Counted from the first letter of the stretch, positions 24,115 through 33,688 are shown. The stretch is DNA of 41,601 bases from Prevotella sp. (GCA_031273295.1 JAISSD010000183.1:1-41601); one strand, 5' to 3'. Notes: generated by a model not told the origin, from the sequence alone. A program made the numbers and translations.

Positions 24115-24122
24115 TATATTTG
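24115..24122 (+). promoter_or_regulatory. Putative -7 box of the dxs operon
   Basis: TATATTTG matches TAnnTTTG, 60 bp upstream of the chosen dxs start. No clear TTTG lies at the expected -33 distance, so the call rests on one box. Confidence 0.35.
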
Positions 24123-24182
24123 CCTGTTTATTATACGGCAGGGCTATTTTTGAGGAAAATTATTATAAGTGAACAAAACGAT

Positions 24183-26108
24183 ATGTCGATATTGGAGAAG
24201 ATAAATTACCCGTCGGATATGAAAAGCCTGAACATGGAAGATATGGAAACCCTTTGTTCGGATTTGAGGGCTTTTATCATCGATCAGCTGAGTAATAATC
24301 CGGGGCACTTTGGCTCCAGCCTTGGTACTGTGGAGCTTACCGTCGCCCTTCATTATGTATATAACACCCCGTACGACCGTATCGTCTGGGATGTGGGACA
24401 TCAGGCTTACAGCCACAAAATACTAACCGGAAGAAAGGATAAGTTCCATACCAATCGTCAGTATGGAGGCTTGTCGGGTTTCCCCAATCCGAATGAAAGC
24501 GAATACGACGCTTTTATAGCTGGCCATGCGTCCAACTCCATTTCGGCGGCATTGGGTATGGCCGTAGCTTCTGCGTTGAAGCATGAAGACAGGCATGTGG
24601 TAGCCGTTATCGGCGACGGCGCCATGACCGGAGGATTGGCATTCGAGGCGTTGAACAACGCAAATTCACAGCCTAACGATATACTTATTATCCTGAACGA
24701 TAATGATATGGCTATCGACGACAATGTCGGCGGAATAAGGGATTATCTGGTGAAAATGACAACGTCGCCTGCATACAACCGTGTGAGGAACGGCGTTTAC
24801 CAAAAGTTCAAGAAAGGAAACCTTATTACGGAGAAAGGGAAAAACTTTATTCTCCGTTTCAATAACAGCCTCAAATCTTTATTGACCAAGCAACAGAACC
24901 TGTTCGAAGGATTTAATATCCGTTATTTCGGCCCTGTAGACGGGCACGATTTGCGTGGATTGATACGCGTTTTACAGAATATAAAAGGCCTGAAAGGGCC
25001 TAAAATGCTCCACATCCACACGGTGAAGGGTAAAGGCTTCAAACAGGCCGAGGCATCGGCCACAATATGGCATGCTCCCGGCAAATTCGACAAGGAGACC
25101 GGCGAACGGATCGTGGTGAAATCCAAAGACCAGCCGCAATTGTTTCAGGACGTCTTTGGGCATACGCTTGTGGAGCTGGCGCAGAAGGATGAGAAAATTG
25201 CAGGCATTACCCCGGCCATGCCAACCGGCTCGTCCATGACATACATGATGAAAGAATTTCCCGACAGGGCTTTTGACGTCGGTATTGCCGAAGCGCATGC
25301 CGTGACATATTCGGCAGGATTGGCAAAGGAGGGGCTTATACCTTTTTGCAACATATATTCATCTTTTATGCAACGGGCTTACGATCAGGTTATACACGAC
25401 GTGGCTTTGCAAAACCTGCATGTGGTAATGTGTCTCGACAGGGCCGGACTGGTAGGCGAAGACGGGCCTACCCATCATGGGGCGTTCGACCTTGCCTATA
25501 TGCGCTGTGTTCCCAATCTCGTAATCGCTTCGCCATACAATGAACATTATCTTCGTCATCTGATGTTTACGGCAGTTTATGGTTATGACAGGCCATTTGT
25601 CATCCGTTACCCCAGAGGACAGGGCGTATTGCGCGACTGGGAATGTAAAATGGAGAAACTGGAAATAGGAAAAGGTCGAAAATTAAAAGACGGGAAAGAT
25701 TTGGCCGTGCTTACAATAGGCCCTGTCGGATACGCCGCCGGAGAGGCCATAGCCGTGATGGAAAGCGAAGGCTATTCGATCGCGCATTACGATATGATAT
25801 TCCTGAAACCGATTGATGAAGGTTTACTGAAAGAAGTCGCGGAAAACCACGATAATGTGATGACTGTTGAAAATGGCGTGGTAAATGGCGGATTGGGCAG
25901 CGCCGTACTTGAATATTTTTCGGAGAATAATTATAATAATATAAATGTTACCCGTGCCGGATTGCCTGACGGGTTTGTCACGCATGGTTCCATAAAAGAA
26001 TTGAACAAGCTGTGTGAAATAGATGTGCCGGGCCTGGTTAAACGTATGCGGAAGGCGCTGGTTCGACAGAATGCGACGCTGCGGCAACATGAAAAAACAT
26101 ATAAATAG
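24183..26108 (+). CDS. dxs: 1-Deoxy-D-xylulose-5-phosphate synthase
   Basis: Dxs condenses pyruvate and glyceraldehyde 3-phosphate, the first step of the MEP isoprenoid pathway and a source for thiamin and pyridoxal. The ORF track start (24120) overlaps the promoter box. The ATG at 24183 ([16 protein letters not shown]) matches the family start and gives 641 residues. Motifs: the catalytic-site [19 protein letters not shown], the thiamin-diphosphate motif [18 protein letters not shown] with NDNDMAI, and in the C-terminal half [19 protein letters not shown]. It is first in a tight plus-strand cluster with trkA, trkH and capA. Confidence 0.97.
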   Translation: MSILEKINYPSDMKSLNMEDMETLCSDLRAFIIDQLSNNPGHFGSSLGTVELTVALHYVYNTPYDRIVWDVGHQAYSHKILTGRKDKFHTNRQYGGLSGFPNPNESEYDAFIAGHASNSISAALGMAVASALKHEDRHVVAVIGDGAMTGGLAFEALNNANSQPNDILIILNDNDMAIDDNVGGIRDYLVKMTTSPAYNRVRNGVYQKFKKGNLITEKGKNFILRFNNSLKSLLTKQQNLFEGFNIRYFGPVDGHDLRGLIRVLQNIKGLKGPKMLHIHTVKGKGFKQAEASATIWHAPGKFDKETGERIVVKSKDQPQLFQDVFGHTLVELAQKDEKIAGITPAMPTGSSMTYMMKEFPDRAFDVGIAEAHAVTYSAGLAKEGLIPFCNIYSSFMQRAYDQVIHDVALQNLHVVMCLDRAGLVGEDGPTHHGAFDLAYMRCVPNLVIASPYNEHYLRHLMFTAVYGYDRPFVIRYPRGQGVLRDWECKMEKLEIGKGRKLKDGKDLAVLTIGPVGYAAGEAIAVMESEGYSIAHYDMIFLKPIDEGLLKEVAENHDNVMTVENGVVNGGLGSAVLEYFSENNYNNINVTRAGLPDGFVTHGSIKELNKLCEIDVPGLVKRMRKALVRQNATLRQHEKTYK

Positions 26109-26118
26109 ACAGGTTTAG

Positions 26119-27456
26119 ATGAGAATTGTAATTGCAGGAGCAGGAGCGGTAGGTACGCATTTGGCAAAACTGTTGTCGGTGGAAAACCAGGATATCATCC
26201 TGATGGACGCCGACAGGAATAAACTCAATTTCTCCAGTACAAACCTGGAAATGATGACTATGACCGGTTCATGTACATCATTGAAAGATTTAACCGAAGT
26301 TGATGTGGAAAAAGCCGATCTGTTTATCGCGGTTACTCCCGACGAGTCGGTCAATATTACAGCGTGCATGCTGGCCTCCAATATGGGAGCAAAGAAAACA
26401 TTCGCCCGCATAGACAATTATGAATACCTCTTGCCTAAAAACAGGGAGTTTTTCGGGAAACTGGGAATAAATTCCATGGTTTATCCGGAAATGCTGGCCG
26501 CCAAAGAAATTGTTTCGGCCCTGAAACGTCCGTGGGTACGCCAATGGATAGAATTGTGCGATGGCAACATAATACTGGCAGGTATCAAGGTAAGAGAGAA
26601 CTCGGAACTGGTGGGCAAGCATCTTTGCGAATTGGGGCAAGAGGACAAGAAGTTTCATATTGTCGCCATTAAACGGAAAAACATGACGATCATTCCCAAA
26701 GGAAGCGATCTGGTACTGGCCGGGGATATCGTTTTCTTTACCGTAACCAGGGACAATGCGGGCGAATTGCCGAAAATTACAGGCAAATCCACTTTTGAAG
26801 TAAGAAACGTGATGATAATGGGCGGTAGCCGCATAGCTATCCGTACCTGCCAGTATTTACCGGATTCGGCAAATATAAAACTGCTGGAGTCGGACAAAGA
26901 AAAATCCTGTCTCTTGCTGGAAAAATTGCCCAAGAATGTGACGGTCTATCACAATGACGGACGAAATGCCGAATTTCTGTTGCAGGAAGGCATAAAGGAG
27001 ATAGACGCCTTTATTGCCGTCACGGGAAATTCGGAAGCCAATATCCTGGCCTGTATGGCCGCAAAGCGTTTCGGCGTGAGAAAAACAGTGGCCGAAATAG
27101 AAAACATGGACTATATTTCAATGGCCGAAAACCTTGATATAGGAAGCATTATCAACAAGAAACTGATCACGGTAGGCAATATATACCGCTTTCTGTTAAG
27201 CGCCGATGTGTCGAATGTAAAATCACTGACAGTGGCTAACGCGGATGTGGCGGAAATCATAGCGCGTCCAAATTCCCGGATAACCAAAAAAGAAGTGAAA
27301 AAGATAACATTGCCCAGAAATGTGACTTTGGGAGGCCTTATCCGCAATGGCGAGCCGATGATGATTGACGGGGAAACCATGATCGAGCCTTACGATCATG
27401 TTGTGGTTTTCTGTCTTGAAGACTCGTTGCGCGAGGCCGAGAAACTGTTTCATTAA
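26119..27456 (+). CDS. trkA: Trk potassium transporter regulatory subunit TrkA
   Basis: TrkA is the cytosolic nucleotide-gated subunit that controls potassium uptake by TrkH. The 445-residue protein contains two RCK units. The first opens with the NAD-binding MRIVIAGAGAVGTHLAKLL. The second starts near residue 230 (VRNVMIMGGSRIAIRTCQYL), where the glycine loop is degenerate (GGSRIA), as often in second halves. Each is followed by a TrkA_C-type part (ENSELVGKHLCELG and KEVKKITLPRNVTLGGLI). It is 10 nt after dxs and 10 nt before trkH, so co-transcribed. Confidence 0.95.
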   Translation: MRIVIAGAGAVGTHLAKLLSVENQDIILMDADRNKLNFSSTNLEMMTMTGSCTSLKDLTEVDVEKADLFIAVTPDESVNITACMLASNMGAKKTFARIDNYEYLLPKNREFFGKLGINSMVYPEMLAAKEIVSALKRPWVRQWIELCDGNIILAGIKVRENSELVGKHLCELGQEDKKFHIVAIKRKNMTIIPKGSDLVLAGDIVFFTVTRDNAGELPKITGKSTFEVRNVMIMGGSRIAIRTCQYLPDSANIKLLESDKEKSCLLLEKLPKNVTVYHNDGRNAEFLLQEGIKEIDAFIAVTGNSEANILACMAAKRFGVRKTVAEIENMDYISMAENLDIGSIINKKLITVGNIYRFLLSADVSNVKSLTVANADVAEIIARPNSRITKKEVKKITLPRNVTLGGLIRNGEPMMIDGETMIEPYDHVVVFCLEDSLREAEKLFH

Positions 27457-27466
27457 AAGATACCCG

Positions 27467-28924
27467 ATGAGTAATTTCAATTATCGCTTTGTATTAAAGA
27501 CTATCGGTTTTTTACTCATCATAGAGTCTTTGTTTATGATGTTGTCGTCAGTTGTTTCGTTCTATTTACGTGAAACGGCGGGCGACGTGATGCTGATAGG
27601 TTCAACGATAACCTTTTTTGCCGGAGTATTCCTTCGTTTGACCGGCACAGAAGATTATGTAAAACCGATAGGGAAGCGCGAAAGCTTTGTCATGGTGGCC
27701 ATGTCGTGGATCATCCTTTCCGTCTTCGGGATGCTGCCGTTTTGTTTGAGCGGTTCTATTCCGGATATTGGCGAAGCATATTTTGAAACCATGTCGGGCT
27801 TCACCGCTACCGGAGCCACCATCCTCACCGATGTGGAAAGTATGCCTAAAGGACTGCTCTTTTGGCGGAGCATAACACAGTGGATGGGGGGACTGGGCAT
27901 TGTGGTATTCGTTGCCACCATATTGCCTATGGGGGGAAATGCCTCCGTGTTGTATGACACGGAAGTCACAGGAATAGGATATGACCGTTTTCGTCCGCGT
28001 ATATCGCAAATAGCGAAGAGATTGTGGCTGGTGTATATTTTCCTTACCTCTGTTCTTGTGCTGTTGCTGTGGTTAGGCCCCATGAATATGTTCGACTCTG
28101 TTTGCCATGCTTTCACAACCATATCGACAGCGGGATTTTCCACAAAGCAAAATAGCATAGCGTATTGGAATTCCGCCTATACAGAGTATGTGATCACCCT
28201 GTTTATGTTCATAGGCGGAATAAATTTTCCGCTGATCTATTTTTTCATGCAAGGCGATACCGGGAAGTTGCTGAAAAATGAAGAGTTCAAGTGGTATGTC
28301 GTCGTCATCTTAATCTCTGTCGCGATAACAGGTCTCGGACTATATTCGTCAGGAAAAATCGAAGGAGTGGAACGTGCGTTCCGTACATCCCTGTTTCAAG
28401 TAGTGTCTGTAGTCACCACCACTTGCCATGCCACCGACAATTTTATGAATTGGGGAGCGTTCTATCAGTTCATTGTGGTCATTCTCATGCTTTTCGGCGC
28501 TTGCGCCGGGTCTACGTCGGGCGGTATCAAGATAGTACGGATCATTATACTCTTTAAAAATTCGATCAACGAATTTAAACGTCAGGTGCATCCTAACGCC
28601 ATTCTTGCCATCCGGCTCAACAACAGGGTAATATCCATTGATATAGTGACCAAGGTGCTGGCTTTCATTTTCCTTTATCTGGGAGTATTGATATTCAGTT
28701 GCCTGTTGCTATCCTGGTCGGGCATGGAATTTGAAAATGCGCTGGGCGCCGCCATCTCGTGTATCGGAAATGTGGGAGGCGGATTAGCCGAAATCGGGTA
28801 TAGCGGTAATTTCCACGATGTACCTGCCGCTTCCAAATGGTACCTTTCTTTCCTGATGCTTACAGGCCGTCTGGAATTGTTCACCGTGCTATCGCTGTTT
28901 ATGCCTGCTTTTTGGAGAAGATGA
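27467..28924 (+). CDS. trkH: Trk-type potassium channel subunit TrkH
   Basis: An inner-membrane potassium transport protein. The ORF track start overlaps trkA; the ATG at 27467 (MSNFNYRFVLKTIGF) gives 485 residues and fits the 10-nt gap. Four pore-like segments typical of the superfamily can be traced: FETMSGFTATGATILTD, CHAFTTISTAGFSTKQ, SVVTTTCHATDNF and ISCIGNVGGGLAEIG. The GACAGSTSGGIKIVR loop is also conserved. About ten hydrophobic helices are visible. It pairs with the TrkA protein encoded directly upstream. Confidence 0.95.
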   Translation: MSNFNYRFVLKTIGFLLIIESLFMMLSSVVSFYLRETAGDVMLIGSTITFFAGVFLRLTGTEDYVKPIGKRESFVMVAMSWIILSVFGMLPFCLSGSIPDIGEAYFETMSGFTATGATILTDVESMPKGLLFWRSITQWMGGLGIVVFVATILPMGGNASVLYDTEVTGIGYDRFRPRISQIAKRLWLVYIFLTSVLVLLLWLGPMNMFDSVCHAFTTISTAGFSTKQNSIAYWNSAYTEYVITLFMFIGGINFPLIYFFMQGDTGKLLKNEEFKWYVVVILISVAITGLGLYSSGKIEGVERAFRTSLFQVVSVVTTTCHATDNFMNWGAFYQFIVVILMLFGACAGSTSGGIKIVRIIILFKNSINEFKRQVHPNAILAIRLNNRVISIDIVTKVLAFIFLYLGVLIFSCLLLSWSGMEFENALGAAISCIGNVGGGLAEIGYSGNFHDVPAASKWYLSFLMLTGRLELFTVLSLFMPAFWRR

Positions 28925-28946
28925 TAAGCTTGTTAATATATAATAG

Positions 28947-30035
28947 ATGAAAAAACGCTACGCACCTCTTGCCGTCATATTTTTTGCCTGCGCCGCCATT
29001 GCTCAAGAGCAGAAAGTCAGTTTCCTTTTTGCGGGAGACGCCATGCAGCACAAGATACAGCTGGATGCGGCCAAAACAAACGCCGGATACGATTATTCGC
29101 CATATTTCAAGTATGTGGCGGATGAGATCAAACAGGCCGATATTGCCGTGGTCAATCTGGAAACTACCCTTCCCGGCCAAAAATATACCGGCTATCCGCA
29201 ATTCGGTTCACCCGACGAGTATGCTTGCGCACTGAAAAACGCGGGATTCGATATATTCCTTTTATCGAATAATCATATTCTGGATAAAGGGAGAAAAGGC
29301 CTTGAACGTACTATCGCCGTCCTGGATTCGATAAAAGTGAAACATACAGGCGTATTCGTTAACGAAGAAAAACGCAGCCTGTATTATCCCCTGATGATGA
29401 TAAAGAACGGAATCCGTATCGCCATGTTGAACTACACCTATGGCACAAACGGATATACCGCCGCAAAGCCCAACATTGTCAACTACATTGACAGGAAGCA
29501 GATCCTAAAGGACATTGAACAGGCGAAGGCGATGAAAGCCGATATTATCGTAGCCAATATGCATTGGGGCGCCGAATATGTACTGAAGCACAATAAGGCT
29601 CAAAAAGAACTCGCGGACTTCCTTGTAAGGAACGGGGTTCGCCTTGTGATTGGCGGACATCCGCACGTGGTGCAGCCGGTAGACATACAAAAAGACGGGG
29701 ATAACATAAAAAGCATAGTGGTATATTCTATGGGAAACCTGATTTCAGCCATGAAACCCGTGAATACGACAGGAGGAATGATGGTGAAAATAGATATCGG
29801 CAAAAACGGGAATGACCCTGTTAAAATAGATTCGTGTTCATATTCCCTTGTCTGGGTCAACAAGCCGATGAAAGACAAGGATACTCCGGCTTTCTTCGAA
29901 CTGCTACCTGTCGCCTCTTTTGATAATGAAGCGGGTAAGGAAAAACTGGGCGAAGAATCGTTCCGGAAAATGCAAACCTTTGCAACCAATGCGAAGAATG
30001 CAATCGGGAGCTTATGGGCAAAAGGTCAACCCTAG
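28947..30035 (+). CDS. CapA-family poly-gamma-glutamate synthesis-type phosphoesterase
   Basis: A 362-residue protein with a short signal peptide (MKKRYAPLAVIFFACAAIAQ). It follows the CapA/metallophosphatase pattern: FLFAGDAMQHKI at about 27, VVNLETTLPG at 69, FLLSNNHILDKG at 106, IVANMHWGAEY at 200 and VIGGHPHVVQP at about 231. The His and Asp residues in these motifs bind metal. CapA proteins act on polyglutamate capsules or other envelope polymers; the substrate here is not known. It lies 22 nt after trkH as the last gene of the cluster. Confidence 0.88.
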   Translation: MKKRYAPLAVIFFACAAIAQEQKVSFLFAGDAMQHKIQLDAAKTNAGYDYSPYFKYVADEIKQADIAVVNLETTLPGQKYTGYPQFGSPDEYACALKNAGFDIFLLSNNHILDKGRKGLERTIAVLDSIKVKHTGVFVNEEKRSLYYPLMMIKNGIRIAMLNYTYGTNGYTAAKPNIVNYIDRKQILKDIEQAKAMKADIIVANMHWGAEYVLKHNKAQKELADFLVRNGVRLVIGGHPHVVQPVDIQKDGDNIKSIVVYSMGNLISAMKPVNTTGGMMVKIDIGKNGNDPVKIDSCSYSLVWVNKPMKDKDTPAFFELLPVASFDNEAGKEKLGEESFRKMQTFATNAKNAIGSLWAKGQP

Positions 30036-30494
30036 TCAAATCATATTTCTTTTAAAAAAGGATATCTCTAAAAACTGTTTTTTTCGGCGTCCGGCGTCAA
30101 TTTTCAGATCCTCGTTTGCAACGGGTAAATTCCGGTTTAAGAATCTTGTCTTCCTTTAAAAATCAAGATTTTAGAGATTCCCCAAAGTGATTGTTGATAT
30201 ATACTTTCGGTTGATAAATTTTGCGGTAAAAGCATAATTTCAGAACTCCAATACCATCGCAAATTAAAATACAATAACAAACAAGACGAGCCACGTCGGA
30301 TTACGACACATGATAGCTAATAATCAGTTGTTTATGATTCGCAAACTTGCGCGGTAACGCATAAATGCCAGCACAATTAATTTACGCACAAATGCGGTTT
30401 TACAGGCATTTAAAACCGTTCGTATTGGAGTTCTGAATTTATTTTCCGCATTTTTTGCGGGGAATAGCGCATCTTTTCTCCGCAAAAATTTCCA
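30036..30494. other. Convergent intergenic region with inverted-repeat element
   Basis: Both flanking genes end here (capA-like on plus, acetyltransferase on minus). It holds the inverted-repeat element at 30222-30452 and is otherwise AT-rich. I see no confident terminator hairpin and no gene. Confidence 0.5.
30222..30452. repeat. ~230-bp element bounded by ~30-bp inverted repeats (MITE-like?)
   Basis: The left arm contains TTCAGAACTCCAATAC at 30239-30254, and the right arm contains its exact reverse complement at 30422-30437. With gaps, similarity extends outward to GCGG-AAAA-TAA on both sides. About 167 bp lie between the arms, with no open frame and no clear promoter inside. It could be a miniature inverted-repeat element or a small invertible segment. 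Confidence 0.6.
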
Positions 30495-31094
30495 TCAATC
30501 CGTTTGGTTTATTTTGCGTATCACCCTGCACGGATTCCCGACCGCAAGGCTGTTTGCCGGAATGTCTTTTGTAACAACGCTTCCGGCGCCGATTACCGAA
30601 CCGCCGCCTATGGTAACTCCGGGAAGAATAATAACGCCTCCACCTATCCAGCATCCATCTTCAATGGTCACGGGACGGGCAAAAGTCCGGCAAAAATACT
30701 GTTTACTCTCCGGCGTCCAGTCGGGATTCAGGCGTTCGCTTAGTTCTACGGGATGGGCAGAGGTATAAATCTGTACATTCGACGCTATCAGCACATTATT
30801 TCCTATCATAATTTTGTTGCAGTCGATAAATGTACAATTCATGTTTACCGACACATTATCGCCTATATGAATATGGCGTCCGTAATCGCAGATAAACGGT
30901 TGTCCGATAGAAACATTGGCGCCGATACTGCCCAACAGCGATTTCAAGACGTTGTAGCGTTCCGTTTTCCTGTTGTACGGAAGAGCGTGATATTGCGTCA
31001 ATAATTCTCTCGCCCTGTTTTTGTATTCGAGAAATATCCCGTCGTGACAATCGAACCATTCGCCGGACATACATTTTTCGAGTTCTGTTTTCAT
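30495..31094 (-). CDS. Maltose/galactoside O-acetyltransferase-like enzyme
   Basis: A left-handed beta-helix acetyltransferase that moves acetyl from acetyl-CoA to a sugar or similar acceptor in the cytosol. The ATG at 31094 (MKTELEKCMSGEWFDCHD) overlaps the upstream small ORF stop as ATGA and matches the usual Maa start, giving 199 residues; the ORF track begins 13 codons earlier. Hexapeptide repeats run from about residue 70 to the end (IHIGDNVSVNMNC, IGNNVLIASNVQIY). The catalytic His is in the TSAHPVE loop, and the end PGVTIGGGSVIGAGSVVTKD is typical. Last gene of a four-gene minus-strand operon. Confidence 0.9.
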   Translation of the reverse strand: MKTELEKCMSGEWFDCHDGIFLEYKNRARELLTQYHALPYNRKTERYNVLKSLLGSIGANVSIGQPFICDYGRHIHIGDNVSVNMNCTFIDCNKIMIGNNVLIASNVQIYTSAHPVELSERLNPDWTPESKQYFCRTFARPVTIEDGCWIGGGVIILPGVTIGGGSVIGAGSVVTKDIPANSLAVGNPCRVIRKINQTD

Positions 31095-31234
31095 CCGGCG
31101 TGCTGTGTATGTTGACAGATTATTTGTTTCCAAAAAGAGTCTCCTCTCGGTTTACTGTCGATATAAGCTCTTAATTCTTCAAAGTTCATGTCTTTTGTTT
31201 CGGCATATATTTTTGCCTGAATATCGTTTTTCAT
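31091..31234 (-). CDS. 47-residue protein of unknown function
   Basis: The ATG at 31234 lies 10 nt after the GrpB stop, and the TGA overlaps the acetyltransferase ATG by 4 nt, so it fits the operon exactly. The longer track start (31282) would lie inside grpB. The sequence is helical and charged: IYAETKDMNFEELRAYIDSK, a pattern (ETK-x-M-x-x-EE-x-x-x-YI) I associate with small antitoxin-like or hypothetical proteins placed next to other small genes. No function can be assigned. Confidence 0.5.
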   Translation of the reverse strand: MKNDIQAKIYAETKDMNFEELRAYIDSKPRGDSFWKQIICQHTQHAG

Positions 31235-31244
31235 CCGAACGCAA

Positions 31245-31880
31245 TCAAATTCTTTTTCGTTCTTGATCGTTTCTTTTAGCATCTTTTTTTGATTCTTGTT
31301 TTGCAGCTTTGGTCTGTTTCGAAATAAATTCCGTTTTAGCTTCCGTGTAGCCGTCCCGATTATGTTTGAATTTTTCTTTCAACCCGTATTTCAACTTTTC
31401 ATATTCTTTTGCAACATCCTGACGAGCGATAAGATAATCGCGAAAATATAATTCGTCGGGGTCATTTTTTCTTGTTACGTGCAAGTGATAGACCTTGTCC
31501 GCAAAACCGTTCGGCGTGTATCCTTTGTTGAACGAAAACTTCAATTTGGGTTCTTCACTTTGCGACATTATCAGCCAGTCTTCGGAAATGAGTTTGTTTG
31601 TAATTTCCGTTATATCAGCAATATCTGTGATTTCAAGCAAAATATCTACCGTAGGCTTTGCCGCGAGTCCCTTTACTGCGGTACTGCCGATATGACTTAT
31701 CCGCACAGTTTCTTTCTCTAAAAGTGTCAGCAGATTATTGCGTTCTTCCTCGTACCATGCCGTCCATTCGGGATTATACGGGACGATAATGATGGGAAAC
31801 AATGCCCATAGTTCTTCCAAAGTCATATCATACAGGATATTCCCTGCATTGGAGAGCGCAGATAATTCATTATTTTTCAT
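31245..31880 (-). CDS. GrpB family protein (nucleotidyltransferase-like)
   Basis: A 211-residue protein. The GrpB/UPF0157 pattern is clear: IIVPYNPEWTAWYEEERNNL (about 31-50), RISHIGSTAVKGLAAKPTVD (about 60-79) with the G-S-T and the following Asp as in nucleotidyltransferases, YHLHVTRKNDPDEL and LYFRDYLIARQDVAKEYEKLK. An N-terminal extension of ~25 residues precedes the domain, and the C-terminus is a Lys-rich tail. The biochemical role is poorly known for the family. It overlaps the upstream regulator gene by 11 nt. Confidence 0.88.
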   Translation of the reverse strand: MKNNELSALSNAGNILYDMTLEELWALFPIIIVPYNPEWTAWYEEERNNLLTLLEKETVRISHIGSTAVKGLAAKPTVDILLEITDIADITEITNKLISEDWLIMSQSEEPKLKFSFNKGYTPNGFADKVYHLHVTRKNDPDELYFRDYLIARQDVAKEYEKLKYGLKEKFKHNRDGYTEAKTEFISKQTKAAKQESKKDAKRNDQERKRI

Positions 31881-33639
31881 CGGAAAGAATTATCCATTTA
31901 CCGCCTTTGTCGGGACCTTCACGCTTGATGATGTTGTTTTGTTTCATCTTTTCTACATAATATCTAATGCCGCCTTCCGATAGATTATTGCCTAATTGCT
32001 TTGATATTTCAGCACGAGAAGCAGATGGATTTGATTTCATGATTTCTAAAATTAAAGATTCAACATCTGTTTTTCCGGCTGTTTTCTGGTTGTTTTCTGG
32101 TTGTTTTCTGGTTGTTTTCTGTGCGTTTTCTGTGCGTTTTTTAGTTGTTTCATTTACGTTTTCTATCTGTTTATCAGGTGTTTTCCGGTTGTTTTCCGGT
32201 TGTTTTCTGTGCGTTTTTCGGTTGTTTTTTAGTTGTTTTTTAGTTGTTTCATTTACGTTTTCTATCTGTTTATCAGGTGTTTCCTGGTTGTTTTCTGTGC
32301 GTTTTTCGGTTGTTTTCTGTGCGTTTTTCGGTTGTTTTCTGGTTGTTTCATTTACGTTTTCTATCTGTTTACCAGGTGTTTTCCGGTTGTTTTCTGGTTG
32401 TTTTCTGGTTGTTTTCTGTGCGTTTTCTGTGCGTTTATCCGATATGTCTGCATTTTCATCTTGCAGCATAAAGGTTATTTTGGTCCTGTCAACAAAAGTT
32501 TCAAAAAGGACTTCTTTGCCGGTTTCTTCTTTCCAAACCAACATTTTATCAAAGCCATAACCGGCATTTTCACAGAGTCTGGCTACGCGGAACAGCTTTG
32601 CCAGCACAGGATTGCGCGGAATGGAAACATCCTCTTTCAGCAACTCGTTAATCGGACGAGGCAACGAACCGGGGTTCTCAAATTCAATCCGGTTGGTAAA
32701 AACGCGGATGCGCGGCTTCATCGGACTGAAATAATCGGTGTGTATCAGCAGGTTTATCAGGCCTTCCCTGAGTGCGTCCATCTGTTTACTGTCTTCGTAA
32801 CCTATGCCCATATCGCCGATATGCAGCGGATTATCGGCATAAATCCGCAGGCGTTGGAAAAGGACAAAATAATATTCCCAAAGGTTTTCCTGTTCCTGGA
32901 TACGAAACGTATAACGCGGTTCGGCGTCGGCATACGATAATCCGGGTATTTCCAGATAATCTACCCTGAAATCCGGAAAATGGTTTTGAATTTCAATATT
33001 ATCGCCCAAAAACAGCAATCCGCCGTATGTCAGTTTTCCATTTCTGACCAATTGCAGTTTTTGGTTGAACGCGTCATCGTTCAAGGTGTTGTATATCAGT
33101 TCGGGAAGCATCCTTTTCAGGTAATCCCGGAAACCTCGGTAAGACGATTTGCTGAACGACGCTATCGACGTTCCTTCGACTGCTTTTGCCGACATTGTCC
33201 CGAAAGACTGTTCACGGTACAAAGTGTTTATCTCGTATTCGGTTGCCCGATGATCGCCACTTGCAGTACGGATAAATGTGTTGTGGAGCGAATTAAAGTA
33301 CACGGGCTTTTTCTCCGCAGACGGGATATAGAAACCTAAAACCGTTTTACCGTCAATATGGTATTTCTTGCATTCGGGGTTGATCAATACGTTGAATTTG
33401 TTTTGGGAACGCAATACGGTTGTAAAATCCTGCTCTATCTTTTCGGGACTACCGACTCCGGTAACCGTAAAAATCTTGTCCTGTTGGGTAACGCCTAAAA
33501 TAATCCATCCTCCGGAGGTGTTGGAAAAGGCGCTGACTGTATCCCAAATATTTTTTGGAAGTTCTACGGATGCCGCCTTGACTTCAAAATCATCCCATTC
33601 AATATCCGATAAACGTTGGAGTAAGATGTTTTTGTCCAT
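31870..33639 (-). CDS. AlbA/HATPase-like regulator with long KTx/Q repeat linker
   Basis: A 589-residue protein, complete at the N-terminus: an AlbA_2 domain (~1-150; WDDFEVKAASVELPKN, SNTSGGWIILGVTQ, FIRTASGDHRATEYE), then LTYGGLLFLGD. A degenerate HATPase-like domain follows (LREGLINLLIHTDYF, EFENPGSLP, CENAGYGFDKML). Next come a ~120-residue repetitive Lys/Thr/Gln/Asn linker and a C-terminal winged helix (NPSASRAEISKQLGNNLSEG). It probably acts as a DNA-binding, nucleotide-sensing regulator. It is first gene of an operon with grpB, a 47-aa gene and an acetyltransferase. A TATCTTTG box lies 18 nt upstream. It is paralogous to the gene at 8232. Confidence 0.85.
   Translation of the reverse strand: MDKNILLQRLSDIEWDDFEVKAASVELPKNIWDTVSAFSNTSGGWIILGVTQQDKIFTVTGVGSPEKIEQDFTTVLRSQNKFNVLINPECKKYHIDGKTVLGFYIPSAEKKPVYFNSLHNTFIRTASGDHRATEYEINTLYREQSFGTMSAKAVEGTSIASFSKSSYRGFRDYLKRMLPELIYNTLNDDAFNQKLQLVRNGKLTYGGLLFLGDNIEIQNHFPDFRVDYLEIPGLSYADAEPRYTFRIQEQENLWEYYFVLFQRLRIYADNPLHIGDMGIGYEDSKQMDALREGLINLLIHTDYFSPMKPRIRVFTNRIEFENPGSLPRPINELLKEDVSIPRNPVLAKLFRVARLCENAGYGFDKMLVWKEETGKEVLFETFVDRTKITFMLQDENADISDKRTENAQKTTRKQPENNRKTPGKQIENVNETTRKQPKNAQKTTEKRTENNQETPDKQIENVNETTKKQLKNNRKTHRKQPENNRKTPDKQIENVNETTKKRTENAQKTTRKQPENNQKTAGKTDVESLILEIMKSNPSASRAEISKQLGNNLSEGGIRYYVEKMKQNNIIKREGPDKGGKWIILSDEK
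32075..32440 (-). repeat. In-frame 12-bp and ~100-bp repeats coding the linker
   Basis: On the plus strand GGTTGTTTTCTG-type 12-mers recur many times. A larger block with TTTACGTTTTCTATCTG occurs three times (about 32150, 32250, 32350), coding KQIENVNETT. All units are multiples of three in effect, since the frame stays open throughout. The protein linker is made of four-residue units such as RKQP-ENN and QKTT. Confidence 0.9.
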
Positions 33640-33656
33640 ATACGTGAAATTTTATG

Positions 33657-33664
33657 CAAAGATA
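33657..33664 (-). promoter_or_regulatory. Putative -7 box of the regulator-grpB operon
   Basis: TATCTTTG on the minus strand, a full match to TAnnTTTG, 17 nt upstream of the ATG at 33639. This predicts a very short leader. No good -33 TTTG is seen at 19-21 nt. Confidence 0.45.
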
Positions 33665-33688
33665 CATCTTTTCATCATTTGTTAGTTT

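Noticed and set aside
30222-30452. Retron-type non-coding RNA or invertible promoter
   Set aside because: No reverse transcriptase is near, no consensus promoter lies between the arms, and both neighbouring genes end here, so a promoter flip would drive nothing.
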